A stretch of 64,000 nucleotides of DNA from Chrysemys picta bellii (lineage: Eukaryota > Chordata > Testudines > Emydidae): assembly GCF_011386835.1 (NCBI RefSeq), contig NW_027053036.1, positions 1 through 64,000 on the forward strand. The letters run 5' to 3'. Numbering within the stretch: the stretch's first letter is position 1; each line of letters opens with the position of its first letter. A program made the position numbers and the translations under genes. The notes under the pieces are model-generated. The model did not search any database, was not told the DNA's origin, and saw only the letters and a list, made by a program, of their open reading frames with translations. Positions 27,501 to 34,553 of this stretch are shown here, piece after piece.

Positions 27501-30147
27501 CAGGACCCAGTGTGCCCTTGGCCAAGCGGCCCGGACAGCCCGTACTAGACATGAGATGCCCAAGCCGCCCCCCCTCCCCCCGCCCCAGGTGTCTCTGCAC
27601 ATGCTAGCGCTCATGGCCACCATCACTTGGGAGCCAAATGCCACCAGCACTAATGAATTCACCCTCCTACCCACCATGAGGTGGGGAACTGAGGCACAGC
27701 ATGAGGCCTAGCGCCTCAAAAGTATTGATCACCCATAGGCATTAGGCACCTAAATCCCTTTGCAGCCCTGGGCCTAAGCAACTTGCCTGAGTTCCTGCAG
27801 GGAGAGCTGGGAATTGAGTCAGGTCTCCAGCTATTGCCTTAGCCACACCGCCGCCCTTCCGCAAGAAACCTGGGGCCGGGAAGCATTCAGCACGCACGGC
27901 CTCCCCGCCTCCGGGTAACGAGGCTAGTGGCTTCCAGCCGTAACCGTGGCCAGCTCGCCCTGGCCCCACTTGTTTTGCAGGTGTGTTGGGACACCCTCAG
28001 CAGTGCGGCAGAATTCCTGAAGTGGCACCAGCTTGGTGGCTTCATCCAGCGCAAGGATACCTGGCAAAGCTGTGACTGCCTGGTGAGGGAGCCCTCAGGT
28101 CATTCACTGCGCAGCCCTCGTGGTAGGAGCGGGGGAATCGGTGGATAGGGCACCCCCCATTGCCCGGCTCTGTGCCCACACTGAGCCCCAGCCCTGGGAC
28201 CACTCCTGGCCCTGGGTGTAGTCCCTCTGCGTGATCCCCCCGGCACAGGAAAGAGGGGTGAAAACAGGACGTGCGCTCCACACACCTGGAACCCGGCCTG
28301 CGGGACGGAAAGGCCTTTAATAACCTTGTGCTCCCTTGTTCTGGTCCTAGCTGACGCGCTACAAGGGGAGAGCCAACAACTTTCTGTGCCAGACCATGGC
28401 CTTTCTGGAGAACCCACAGACTCCACTTAGACAAGCGGCCATCAGGTTCATAGGTAACCACAGAGCAGGGGTCCCTTTAACAGGGGGGCTGGATCCGGTC
28501 CCAGGCTCTCCTCAGTCCCTGCCAGCAGCGATAAGTAACCCTTGGGCTCCTGATTGTCCAATGCAGGATCAAGGGTGTCAGAAGTCCGCAGGAGCAAGCT
28601 CACCCCAAACTGCCCTGATGGGCTGATGGGGCCCCTCTAACCCCACTGCTCCCCATGCAGTCCCCATTCCCCGCCCCCCATACCCCACCATGGGCTCTTG
28701 GTAGTGAACCCTCAAGGTGCTGTGTTCTCCTTTGGCAACCAGCCCTGTAACCATCCCTGGGGACTCACCCTTTCCCCTGGGGACTCGGGAGCGCGTCCTG
28801 GCCAGCGAGGGGTGGGGGAAGCAAGGGGTTGCTTGGAGGGTGACATTTGACACCCTCGCTGGGGATGCGGGGATGTGACGAGCTGTTTGTATGTGTAGGG
28901 CTCGCTGCCCGGCAGCTGGACCAGAGGAGCCAGGACAAGCTGGATGCCATCTGCAACGGTGGGTGGTACCTGCTTTGAGCACTGAGCGCTAGGGGGATGA
29001 ACGGCCCAGGGCCGTGGGCTGGGTTCAATCTCCGACGCCAGCAACATGATCTCGGGCGAGAGCCACAAAGGGATGCAAAATGTAGATCCCCAAACCCGTG
29101 ATCAGCTGCCCCCTCACCCTGTCGTGTCTGCTGGTTGGCATGTGCAAGGCACTTAGCCCTGACCTCAGAGCTGCGGCCTGGCAGATCCCCAAACTGGGCC
29201 TGAGCTGGCTGGCCTTCAGAGACGATTGCCCCCCCACCAAACACAGCCGAGGTGGGGTGCTGCCTCCCCCCTTGCACTCACTAGCCCAGTGTTTGGAGCA
29301 GTCACCTCCACGTGGGGTGCCTGGGGTGAAGCCACTGCTCCAAATGAGGCAGAGGTGACGTCCGGTCACCTACCTCCTTGCTGCGTGCCCGGACCCCTGG
29401 GCAGCGCAGGGCAGAGCAGCATCTCCACATTTGTTGGCGAATGGCGGAGGGGGGAGTGATATAACTCAGGCTTCTCACTCCCAGAGCAGGTTCACAGCTG
29501 GGCCTCCCAACCAGAGCTAGAGAATGGCTGAGCTCCCTCCTCGGCATTTCCTGGATGGCAGCAGGGCACCTAAAGTTAGGCATAGCCTAACAATGTCCAA
29601 GCCCCCTTTATGACTCTCCCCCTCTCTGGACCTAAGTGCCCATCTGTGCATTGGGGGGAAGGCGTAGGGTAAATACAGCCAGGGATGAGGTGCTCAGATA
29701 CTGCAGGGATGGGGCAGTCCTAGAAATAGTGAGTGAATGGGGTTCATTGGGACTTCTTGCCTGTGTCTGGAGGCTCCCTCATTTGTGGAGGGCAGCAGGG
29801 ATGTTTAGTGAAGGTTGCTGGTTGCTCCTGCTAGTCCCCTGCCTCCCGCCTCCCAGCTTGCTGCCTCCTTGTCACAGGCCGAGAGGTACAGCGCTGGCTT
29901 GGTTTGCTGGGCTCTCCAGAGCACTGTGGCTCTGACCTCCATTTCCTTCCTTTCAATCTTAGACCTCAAAGGCTTGCAGCAGGACAGCAACTCCTCGGTC
30001 CAAAGCCTGGCTTCTCAGACCATCTTCATCCTGGAGGCGTTCAAGAACCACCCGCCAGCCCACAGCAGCCTATGGACATGCTTTCATAGGATAAGAACAA
30101 TGTGCACTAAGGAGAGCCCGGTCATTGAAGCTGCCCAGCTGCCCTAG
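1068..30147 (+). CDS. MROH-family (maestro heat-like repeat) protein, C-terminal 15 exons
   Basis: Fifteen exons with AG/GT borders join in consistent phase to give 677 codons ending at TAG 30145-30147; no frameshift or stop interrupts them. The product is a run of alpha-helical HEAT-like repeats. Recognisable stretches include '[16 protein letters not shown]', '[13 protein letters not shown]' and a C-terminal '[15 protein letters not shown]', typical of the vertebrate MROH family, whose molecular role is poorly known (presumed protein-protein scaffolding). The first visible exon starts in phase 0, so the N-terminal part lies upstream of the window. It is convergent with KIF21B. In human I recall an MROH pseudogene (MROH3P) on 1q32 near KIF21B, so this may be the intact counterpart; that orthology is inference and no symbol is assigned. 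Family assignment is fairly sure, the member is not. Confidence 0.85.
1466..3160 (-). mobile_element. CR1 LINE fragment (3' part)
   Basis: Starts with the CR1 family's 'aagaatggacatactg..ctcagacca' type text and runs antisense through the C-terminal reverse-transcriptase region. Pieces such as [19 protein letters not shown] (about 3068-3012, - strand) show the RT N-lobe. Interrupted by a MITE at about 1931-2195. Heavily decayed. Confidence 0.8.
1931..2195. mobile_element. MITE inserted in CR1
   Basis: Begins gtctatactacagacc and ends gtgtagacttgccccc; the termini are roughly inverted (gtcta..ac / gtgtagac). The surrounding CR1 text (ggtcccag / agtcttttt) is continuous when it is removed, with ccag at both edges as possible target duplication. 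The same element type recurs near 59850. Confidence 0.6.
3196..3705 (-). mobile_element. CR1 ORF1-like remnant
   Basis: A 169-codon open stretch on the - strand contains [19 protein letters not shown], the GDS-type motif of the esterase-like domain in CR1 ORF1 proteins. It lies just upstream (in element sense) of the RT fragment, so a large internal deletion of one CR1, or two copies side by side, is possible. Confidence 0.6.
3977..4795. mobile_element. ERV-type solo LTR, TG..CA, abutting MROH exon
   Basis: Runs from TGTCAAGGCTGCTTCCCC to CTTTATAGCTATGACA, 819 bases with TG/CA ends. Flanks gtggc (3972-3976) and ctggc (4796-4800) fit a 5-bp target duplication with one mismatch. No internal genes, so a solo LTR. 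Its last bases contain the AG used as the acceptor of the MROH exon at 4788. Confidence 0.75.
4780..4795 (+). promoter_or_regulatory. LTR-supplied splice acceptor
   Basis: The pyrimidine-rich tract cccttccctttatag ends at 4787, followed by exon bases CTATGACA that close the LTR. Only this AG keeps the MROH reading frame with the exon at 1068-1197. Confidence 0.65.
4788..4894 (+). CDS. MROH exon 2 of window (LTR-abutting)
   Basis: Acceptor ..ctttatag at 4786-4787, donor GTAAGT at 4895. It reads (S)[19 protein letters not shown].. to ..TSDITW and restores phase 0. The acceptor and the first eight exon bases (CTATGACA) lie inside the end of the LTR at 3977-4795, so the first three residues of the exon appear transposon-derived. 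Confidence 0.8.
5048..5635 (-). mobile_element. CR1 LINE 3' end
   Basis: Begins tagaatcatagacctcagg, the antisense of the CR1 3' repeat, and carries a 172-codon open C-terminal reverse-transcriptase tail (e.g. [19 protein letters not shown], - strand). Confidence 0.88.
5636..6024. other. Intron, nothing recognised
   Basis: Between the CR1 copy and the MROH exon at 6025 I see no element or exon. Confidence 0.5.
6025..6174 (+). CDS. MROH exon 3 of window
   Basis: Acceptor gtttcag ends at 6024, donor GTAAGAG at 6175. Exactly 50 codons, from [16 protein letters not shown] to ..MVPGPRLER, phase 0 at both ends. Confidence 0.85.
6688..6944 (+). repeat. Minisatellite, ~50-bp unit
   Basis: About five imperfect copies of a unit beginning gctcagcccctgcaccag, then agggcctgagccctgaa. 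Lies in the left half of the hAT element. Confidence 0.85.
6946..8098. mobile_element. Nested hAT-type element with foldback arms
   Basis: Termini tagggtgaccagat (6946) and atctggtcaccct(a) (ending 8098) are inverted repeats also found on elements at 13654 and 41503. No matching 8-bp flanks are visible here, so it may be a rearranged or composite copy. Confidence 0.7.
7066..7865. repeat. GC-rich palindrome with ~370-bp arms
   Basis: The sequence from about 7066 to 7430 recurs in reverse complement from about 7865 to 7500 with few differences (shared blocks ggcccgggagac, gagtaacagtccggcctgg, ctcggcggctgcagctctgg). The centre is a ~70-bp spacer. The matching ORFs on both strands starting [14 protein letters not shown] are a by-product of this symmetry. 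Confidence 0.88.
8099..8275. repeat. C-rich degenerate tandem block
   Basis: Repeats of cacccctcctgcaccccaa / ccctgagccccctg; simple low-complexity sequence inside the hAT element. Confidence 0.7.
8694..8848 (+). CDS. MROH exon 4 of window
   Basis: Acceptor ccttccag ends at 8693, donor GTACGG at 8849. It reads [20 protein letters not shown].. to ..GCSLSCD and leaves AG, joined to C of the next exon (Ser). Confidence 0.85.
9221..9356 (+). CDS. MROH exon 5 of window
   Basis: Acceptor ctttgtag ends at 9220, donor GTAAGT at 9357. It reads (S)[18 protein letters not shown].. and ends ..VSQREAPLA with phase 0. A four-histidine run (HHHH) is visible. Confidence 0.85.
9541..10480 (-). mobile_element. 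CR1 LINE 3' half
   Basis: Antisense RT text, with a 182-codon open stretch containing [14 protein letters not shown] (catalytic F/YADD box region) and [19 protein letters not shown]. 3' part only. Confidence 0.85.
10533..12215 (+). pseudogene. Decayed hAT transposase gene, KIAA1586-like
   Basis: Reading across frames gives [20 protein letters not shown] (11118-), [20 protein letters not shown] (11311-), a broken [22 protein letters not shown] block (11530-11650), and [19 protein letters not shown] (11956-), the C-terminal dimerisation segment of hAT transposases. This is the pattern of KIAA1586/ZNF862-type domesticated hAT proteins. Several stops and frameshifts and an apparent deletion around 11790-11900 make it non-coding now. 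Confidence 0.75.
12543..12592. repeat. (TG)n microsatellite
   Basis: About 24 TG dinucleotides, ending tgcgcgcg just before a hAT MITE. Confidence 0.97.
12601..12862. mobile_element. hAT MITE, fully palindromic
   Basis: Termini caggggtcggcaacgtttggc and gccaaacgttgccaacccctg, with perfect 8-bp duplication GTGTATAC at 12593-12600 and 12863-12870. The interior also folds back (ccagggtaagcaccctggc .. gccagggtgcttaccctgg). Confidence 0.95.
13060..13200 (+). repeat. tRNA-derived SINE-like fragment
   Basis: tctagccgagtggttagggc resembles a pol III A box of a Leu/Ser tRNA and gggtctaaactctg a B box, but the body does not fold as a tRNA. Taken as a SINE head. Confidence 0.55.
13245..14735 (-). mobile_element. 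CR1 LINE 3' half, interrupted
   Basis: Opens with tcatagatttcaaggccagaagggacc, the antisense CR1-like 3' end, and continues through decayed RT text to about 14735. Split by a MITE at 13654-13769. Confidence 0.8.
13654..13769. mobile_element. Short hAT MITE in CR1
   Basis: tagggtgaccagattttata .. ctgtctggtcaccct(a), 116 bases, with flanks tcactgtg / tcactata (6 of 8 alike). Smallest relative of the elements at 6946 and 41503. Confidence 0.88.
14994..15172 (+). CDS. MROH exon 6 of window
   Basis: Acceptor ggctgcag ends at 14993, donor GTACCA at 15173. It reads [20 protein letters not shown].., includes a hydrophobic helix ([15 protein letters not shown]) and leaves AG for an Arg codon with the next exon. 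Confidence 0.85.
15280..15417 (+). CDS. MROH exon 7 of window
   Basis: Acceptor catgcag ends at 15279, donor GTGAGT at 15418. It reads (R)[18 protein letters not shown].. to ..KGVLLLA and leaves CG for Arg. Confidence 0.85.
15690..15850. repeat. Interspersed repeat, 'gagacaaggtggggga' type
   Basis: Text gagagacaaggtgggggaggg..atatctttggctggccc recurs near 47310 and, reversed, near 23250. Class unknown to me. Confidence 0.5.
15860..16589 (-). mobile_element. Probable LTR (start uncertain)
   Basis: Ends ..cggtcccacttcgtcaca and contains ggtttatt (16209), the antisense of an AATAAA signal, suggesting an LTR read on the - strand. The left limit is a guess. Confidence 0.45.
16834..16948 (+). CDS. 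MROH exon 8 of window
   Basis: Acceptor atgccag ends at 16833, donor GTGAGC at 16949. It reads (R)[18 protein letters not shown].. to ..IPAMAFFIQ, phase 0 out. Confidence 0.85.
17012..18135. mobile_element. hAT-type non-autonomous element with nested solo LTR
   Basis: Perfect 8-bp flanks CTATGGCC at 17004-17011 and 18136-18143. Weak inverted ends aggggtggcag / cgccgcccatgc. Interior holds a G-rich tandem (gtgcaggctctgggagg..tttgggg, 17100-17345) and an LTR. Confidence 0.75.
17460..17921 (+). mobile_element. Solo LTR with 5-bp target duplication
   Basis: TGTGACGCAGTAGGGAG .. CACTCCATGACA, 462 bases, with GTGGG on both sides (17455-17459, 17922-17926). A polyadenylation signal AATAAA lies at about 17830, so it is read on the + strand. 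Confidence 0.9.
18703..18843 (+). CDS. MROH exon 9 of window
   Basis: Acceptor gtgtcttag ends at 18702, donor GTGAGA at 18844. 47 codons, [18 protein letters not shown].. to ..[13 protein letters not shown], with the family-typical [14 protein letters not shown] repeat helix. Confidence 0.9.
18945..19090 (+). repeat. MIR/CORE-SINE-like fragment
   Basis: ctggctctgtcactgacctgc..ggtgaccttgggcaagtc..agtacctggcac follows the MIR core. Confidence 0.7.
19658..20110 (-). mobile_element. CR1 LINE 3' end
   Basis: Begins catagattcatagattctaggattgg and carries antisense RT tail text ([20 protein letters not shown], - strand). Confidence 0.88.
20225..20480 (+). repeat. MIR-like SINE
   Basis: ttcggttcctggctctgcca..gggtgaccatgggcgagtcac..cctctctgtgcctgag..tacaatggggata is close to the MIR consensus order. 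Confidence 0.75.
20675..20955. mobile_element. Probable hAT MITE
   Basis: Left end caggggcgctggaagacatt, right end ..cttagttcccatgcctctg; interior shows inverted 'ggtgctgcaccccc' / 'gtgctgcagcaccccc'. No clear duplication. Confidence 0.5.
21038..21214 (+). CDS. MROH exon 10 of window
   Basis: Acceptor cacgcag ends at 21037, donor GTAAGG at 21215. 59 codons, [20 protein letters not shown].. to ..[10 protein letters not shown], a clear amphipathic HEAT-like helix pair. Confidence 0.9.
22500..22630. repeat. MITE-like foldback fragment
   Basis: gccagggcttgccagggctt / agccctggcacctct is a local inverted repeat flanked by further 'agcccc agcacctct' text. Possibly a truncated DNA element. Confidence 0.4.
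22740..24580 (+). mobile_element. Ty3/Gypsy retrotransposon remnant, gag-PR and IN, RT missing
   Basis: Gag text ([39 protein letters not shown]) at 22820-23130 with stops, a protease-like segment near 23790 whose active-site triplet reads DSR instead of DTG/DSG, then integrase core text ([20 protein letters not shown]) and [14 protein letters not shown] at 24090-24380. No reverse transcriptase or RNase H lies between protease and integrase. A short repeat interrupts gag near 23245-23320; a CR1 abuts the right end. Confidence 0.8.
24582..25930 (-). mobile_element. CR1 LINE, long readable RT segment
   Basis: Antisense from 25907 to 24672 the RT is open except for one TAA (25556-25554) in the SGVPxGSVLGP motif, where Gln is normal. 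FADDTKLGG at about 25480 is the catalytic box. 3' end repeat gaatcatagaatgatagaatatc at 24582. Probably the youngest CR1 here. Confidence 0.9.
25932..26946. other. Intron, nothing recognised
   Basis: Short ORFs on both strands show no family resemblance; no repeat identified. Confidence 0.5.
26947..27102 (+). CDS. MROH exon 11 of window
   Basis: Acceptor cttgcag ends at 26946, donor GTGAGG at 27103. 52 codons, [20 protein letters not shown].. to ..HDECPNVSQ. Confidence 0.9.
27981..28082 (+). CDS. MROH exon 12 of window
   Basis: Acceptor ttttgcag ends at 27980, donor GTGAGG at 28083. 34 codons, [20 protein letters not shown].. to ..QSCDCL. Confidence 0.88.
28351..28453 (+). CDS. MROH exon 13 of window
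   Basis: Acceptor ggtcctag ends at 28350, donor GTAACC at 28454. It reads [20 protein letters not shown].. to ..AAIRFI, leaving G. Confidence 0.88.
28899..28958 (+). CDS. MROH exon 14 of window
   Basis: Acceptor tgtgtag ends at 28898, donor GTGGGT at 28959. It reads (G)[19 protein letters not shown], leaving G. Confidence 0.85.
29963..30147 (+). CDS. MROH terminal exon
   Basis: Acceptor caatcttag ends at 29962. It reads (D)[19 protein letters not shown].. and ends ..IEAAQLP with TAG at 30145-30147. I saw no canonical AATAAA close behind; A-rich stretches with AATAAA occur only after 31.6 kb, so the polyadenylation site is undetermined. Confidence 0.88.
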
Positions 30148-30223
30148 CTCTGGGAAAAGCCAGCCTCCCTTCCCTGGGAGCTTCGTACCAGAACATGGCT
30201 TCTTCCCCATTGGCCGCCTGCCC

Positions 30224-31137
30224 TGCGCAGCCATGTGAGTAGTTAACTGCTCGATAGCTTTCATCACCATGTACTTTTTGATAGGTTTCCCTGCACTGTG
30301 TAGCATTTACGTCCCGCCCTCCATCCCCATTTCCAGTCGTGTATGTTTTTGGTGCCGTCAGCCATTTTGAAATTTTATTTTGTATTATTTTTCTGTGTTT
30401 GGCCGGGGGAAGGTTGTGTGCCTGTGTTTTGACATATTTAGAGAAAAAGTATGAATGAGTAGAAAGAGAGACTGTAAGGGGTTCACGGCTCCCTCCCCGT
30501 CCGTCTGGGCGGGAGACCACGCCCTTTGCTATGATACTTCTGGGTACCTTGGTTCAGGGGAAAAGTATCTCAGTGTTAATGGTTCTAGCCTGCAGTCAGG
30601 CCAAGTAATGGTAGAGAGTCTGTTTGCCCAGGGCCCTCAATCAGGGCAGGCCGGCAATCGAGAAGGGGCTGTGGCCTACAGGCAGGCAGGCAGAGCAACA
30701 GAAGGTCCATTTGCCTGGCCACTGATCAGGGTGGGGCAGCAAGCAAGTAGGGGGGCTCTGGCCTACAGTCCGGCAGAGCTGTCGCAGTCTAGGGGAGGTT
30801 ACCTCTCTGGTGGGAGAGTCAGCACAACTGTCTGGCATCCAGATTCAGGCGGGTGCCAGACCAATGCAGGCCTCCTGACAACCAGGTGAGGAGGCTATCA
30901 CTCCTGACGTTGGGGTGGTGGGGGTAGAGGAACCCAGGCCCTCCCGCTCCACTGCGTCCCAGCCCAGGGCCCTAACTGCGGTGGAGTTGTCCGCCACTGG
31001 GTCAGCGGCAAAAGTCCAACCGCAACATGCTGGCCGGCTTGTAGTCAATAACACAGCTGAATCTGATTTGGCTTCCCTGGGCTACTTCCTACATTCGATT
31101 CCATGTGTACATGGGTTCCAGGGTTGTTGTTTGCTTC
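30224..31137 (+). repeat. Left arm of large inverted duplication
   Basis: Matches, in reverse complement, 42085-41392 and then 38819-38303. Shared blocks: cttcccccggc (with acaca after), ccgtccgtctgggcgggaga, cagtctaggggaggttacc, ggcttccctgggc, acatgggttccagggttgtt. The unit itself is an unclassified interspersed repeat. Confidence 0.85.
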
Positions 31138-31459
31138 GCTGGGGTAGACGGCTAGTGGCAGCCCCACCAGCTCGTCGGAGACCCCGGCGTCTTGCAGCTC
31201 TGTCAGCCCCTCTGGGTCTCTGTCAGGATAGCGGTCTCCGTTAGGTCTGGGGTCACGCAGCGGGGAAGAGACGTCCTGCTCCTCCGGCAGCTCTCTCCCG
31301 ACTGAGCTGGAGGACCAGCCTTTTATAGTTCCGCTTCCTGTCCCACCCTTCTGCTTCCGGTGGGGTGGCCGTGGAAGTCCCGGTTCTGCCCAACAGGGGG
31401 CGTTCATGGCTCCCTCTCTGTCTGTCAGGGCAGGAGGCCACGCCCCCTCGCTACAGAGG

Positions 31460-31830
31460 CCTTAAAGGAAAGGAGTTTTAAAAAAAGAAAGATTGGTTAG
31501 GCTTAGAGGAAAAAAGGAAAGAAAGGTTATTTTAAATAGAAGAAAGAGGGGAAACTAGAGAAAGCAACAAGAGAGAGGAGTTTGTTTTATAGATTAGTAA
31601 GAATGTGGTAAAAGGTTATTTTTGTTGGGACTAAAAAATAATAAGAGTAAAAAAGTTGAAATAAATTTTAAAAAGTAAAGGCTAATTAAATAAAAGGGAA
31701 ATATAAAGGAAGGTTGAGAAGGTTGGGCAAAAGAAATCAAATGGCAGAAAAATTAGCAAGAGATCCTGCGTCAGGGACACAGGGCTGTGTAAAGTACAGA
31801 AAACAGCAAGAAAGAGAACGATCCTTTTTT
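31460..31830. repeat. A-rich low-complexity stretch
   Basis: Runs of a/g such as aaggaaagaaagg and aaataaattttaaaaag; gtacagaaaacagcaaga near 31795 recurs as gtatagaaaacagcaaga at 37258, beyond the Harbinger element. Confidence 0.7.
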
Positions 31831-32101
31831 GTTAGTAAGCAGAAAACAGAACTGTGCAAAAACCATTTCCCGCCGTTGTTCGGCCATCGTGAACCGAGCA
31901 GCACAGCTTCCGCCACAAACTCTGCTCCCCCATTCTTGCATCGCTAGCAAATTTCTACATGTTGTCAGTGCTGGGCTCATGTGGAAGCTACAGAAGGCAA
32001 CCATTTCCCGCCTTTTATCAGCCATCTTGAACCGAACAGCTCTCCTACGTTTTGCGCCATTTTTTCAGGATTACCCGTGCAGGCGCCATAGCACGGCAAG
32101 C

Positions 32102-33334
32102 ATGGAGCCCACTCAGATCTCCAGTGCAGTCTTGACCATTGTAAATACCTCGCACATTATCCAGCAGTATGTGCAGTATCTGCAAAAATGGGCGAGGAAG
32201 CAACGACAGCGCGATTACTATACTGATGAGGACATGGACACCTATGTTCCTAGAAGCACGGCATGTGGCGATTGGGAGATCATGGTGGCGTTGGGCCAGG
32301 TTCATGCCATGAAACGCCGATTGTGGGCCCGGGAAACAAGCACAGACTGGTGGGACCGCATAGTGTTGCAGGTCTGGGATGATTCCCAGTGGCTGCAAAA
32401 CTTTCGTATGCATAGGGCCACTTTCATGGAACTTTGTGACTTGCTGTCCCCTGCCCTGAAGTGGAAAGACACCAAAATGAGAGCAGCCCTCACAGTTGAG
32501 AAGCGAGTGGCCATAGTACTGTGGAAGCTTGCAACGCCTGACAGCTACCAGTCAGTCAGGAATCAGTGTGGAGTGGGCAAATCTATTGTGGGGGCTACTG
32601 TGCTGCAAGTGGCCAACGCAATCATTGACCAGCTGCTATCAAGGGTAGTGACTTTGGAAAATGTGCAGACCATTGTGGATGGCTTTAATGCTCTCGGTTT
32701 CTCTAACTGCGGCATGGCGATAGACGGAACGCATATCCCTATCTTGGCCCCGGCACACCAGGGCGGCCAGTACGTAAACCGTAAGGGGTACTTTTCCATG
32801 GTGCTGCAAGCACTGGTGGATCGCAAGGGACATTTCACCGATATCAACGTGGGATGGCCGAGAAAAGTGCATGACGCTCGCATCTTCAGGAACTCTGGTC
32901 TGTTTGAACAGCTGCAGGAAGGGACTTACTTCCCAGACCAGAAAATTACTGTTGGGGATGTTGAAATGCCTATAGTTATCCTCGAGGACCCAGCCTACCC
33001 CTTAATGCCATGGCTCATGAAGCCGTACACAGGCACCCTGGACAGTAGTAAGGAGCAGTTCAACTATAGGCTGAGCAAGTGCAGGTTGGTGGTAGAATGT
33101 GCTTTTGGACGTTTGAAAGCGCGCGGGCACAGTTTACTGACTCGGTTAGATCTCAGCACAACCAATATTCCAGTTGTAATTGCTGCTTGTTGTGTGCTCC
33201 ACAATATCTGTGAGAGTAAGGGGGAGACGTTTATGGCGGGGTGGGAGGTTGAAGCAACTGGTCTGGCGGCCAATTTCGCACAGCCAGACAACAGGGCAAT
33301 TAGAAGAGCGCAGCAGGGCACGCTGCGCATCTGA
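32102..33334 (+). CDS. PIF/Harbinger transposase, uninterrupted ORF
   Basis: 410 codons from ATG 32102; the frame is open further upstream (to 31829), but this start precedes the conserved part. It encodes a DDE_Tnp_4 (PIF/Harbinger, HARBI1-like) nuclease that cuts and pastes the element. Acidic catalytic residues are all present: D208 in GMAIDGTHIP, D258 in KVHDARIFRNS, E332 in RLVVECAFGRLK. DPAYPLMPWLMKPY is also family-typical. An AATAAA signal follows at 33432. Its partner protein gene lies convergently at 34329-36840 and is broken. Could still be functional or domesticated; no host-gene context supports domestication. Confidence 0.93.
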   Translation: MEPTQISSAVLTIVNTSHIIQQYVQYLQKWARKQRQRDYYTDEDMDTYVPRSTACGDWEIMVALGQVHAMKRRLWARETSTDWWDRIVLQVWDDSQWLQNFRMHRATFMELCDLLSPALKWKDTKMRAALTVEKRVAIVLWKLATPDSYQSVRNQCGVGKSIVGATVLQVANAIIDQLLSRVVTLENVQTIVDGFNALGFSNCGMAIDGTHIPILAPAHQGGQYVNRKGYFSMVLQALVDRKGHFTDINVGWPRKVHDARIFRNSGLFEQLQEGTYFPDQKITVGDVEMPIVILEDPAYPLMPWLMKPYTGTLDSSKEQFNYRLSKCRLVVECAFGRLKARGHSLLTRLDLSTTNIPVVIAACCVLHNICESKGETFMAGWEVEATGLAANFAQPDNRAIRRAQQGTLRI

Positions 33335-33456
33335 GAAGCTTTGAAAGACAGTTTCATGACTGGCCAGGGTACGGTGTGACAGTTGTGTTTGTTTATCTTG
33401 AAGTTACCCGCCCCCTATATATATGAAAGGAAATAAAGTCACAATTGTTTAAAAAA

Positions 33457-33765
33457 AGACGGTTACTCACCGTTGTAACTGTTGTTCTTCGAGATGTGTT
33501 GCTCATATCCATTCCATTAGGTGTGTGCGCGCCGCGTGCACGATCGTCGGAGAATTTTCTACCCTAGCAACACCGGCGGGTCGGCTGTGGAGCCCCCTAG
33601 AGTGGCGCCTTCATGGCGCTGAATATATACCCCAGCCGACCCGGCGCCCCCTCAGTTCCTTCTTGCCGGCTACTCCGACAGTGGGGACGGGGGGCGGGTT
33701 TGGAATGGATAGGAGCAACACATCTTGAAGAACAACAGTTACAACGGTGAGTAACCGTCTTTTCT
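33457..33765. mobile_element. Foldback element A
   Basis: Inverted ends aaaagacggttactcaccgt .. acggtgagtaaccgtctttt, extending some 60 bases inward (gttgttcttcgagatgtgttgc / gcaacacatcttgaagaacaac). Interior carries gaatatatacc, TATA-like. Confidence 0.85.
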
Positions 33766-34217
33766 TCTTCGAGTGCTTGCTCATATCCATTCCATTAGGT
33801 GACTCCCAAGCCCAACTTAGGTGGTGGGGTCGGAGTGAGACATTGCTGTGTGCAAAACCGCTGATCCGAAAGCAGCATCGTCTCTGGACTGCTGCACTAG
33901 TGCATAGTGAGCTGTAAACATGTGGACTGATGACCAAACCGCAGCTCTACAAATGTCCTGTGAATGACTGAATAAGCTAGGGAGAGTGGAGAACAGCTAC
34001 GCCACGCTCCACAGTTCCAACGACCGTCAGGGGCGGTAAGAAGGAACTGAGGGGGCGCCGGGTCGGCTGGGGTATATATTCAGCGCCATGAAGGCGCCAC
34101 TCTAGGGGGCTCCACAGCCGACCCGCCGGTGTTGCTAGGGTAGAAAATTCTCCGACGATCGTGCACGCGGCGCGCACACACCTAATGGAATGGATATGAG
34201 CAAGCACTCGAAGAAGA
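33766..34217. mobile_element. Foldback element B sharing core with A
   Basis: Ends cttcttcgagtgcttgctca .. tgagcaagcactcgaagaag. Its right part (about 34040-34200) is nearly the exact reverse complement of 33500-33655 in element A, including gtgcacgatcgtcggagaat. Confidence 0.85.
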
Positions 34218-34553
34218 ACCATTGTTTATTATTTGTCGCACAACACATTGAGAGAAATAAGAAGGTAGATGGGGCAGGGTTGGGTTATGGGGGTGGAGGA
34301 GGAGGGAAGGACAAGTCCAGAAACCGAATCAAATGTTCGCATATGCCAGCTTTCTGTTACTTGGGCGATCCTCTGGGGTTGAGCGTGTGGGTCCCCATAG
34401 CCTCCCCCCTCGTGTTCTTGGGCGTCTGGGTGAGGAGGCTATGGAACTTGGGGAGGAGGGAGGGCGGTTAAACAGGGGCTGCAGCGGCAGTCTGTGGTCT
34501 TGCTGCCTTTCCTGCATTAGATCCACCATACAGTGCAGCATGTCAGTTTGCTC

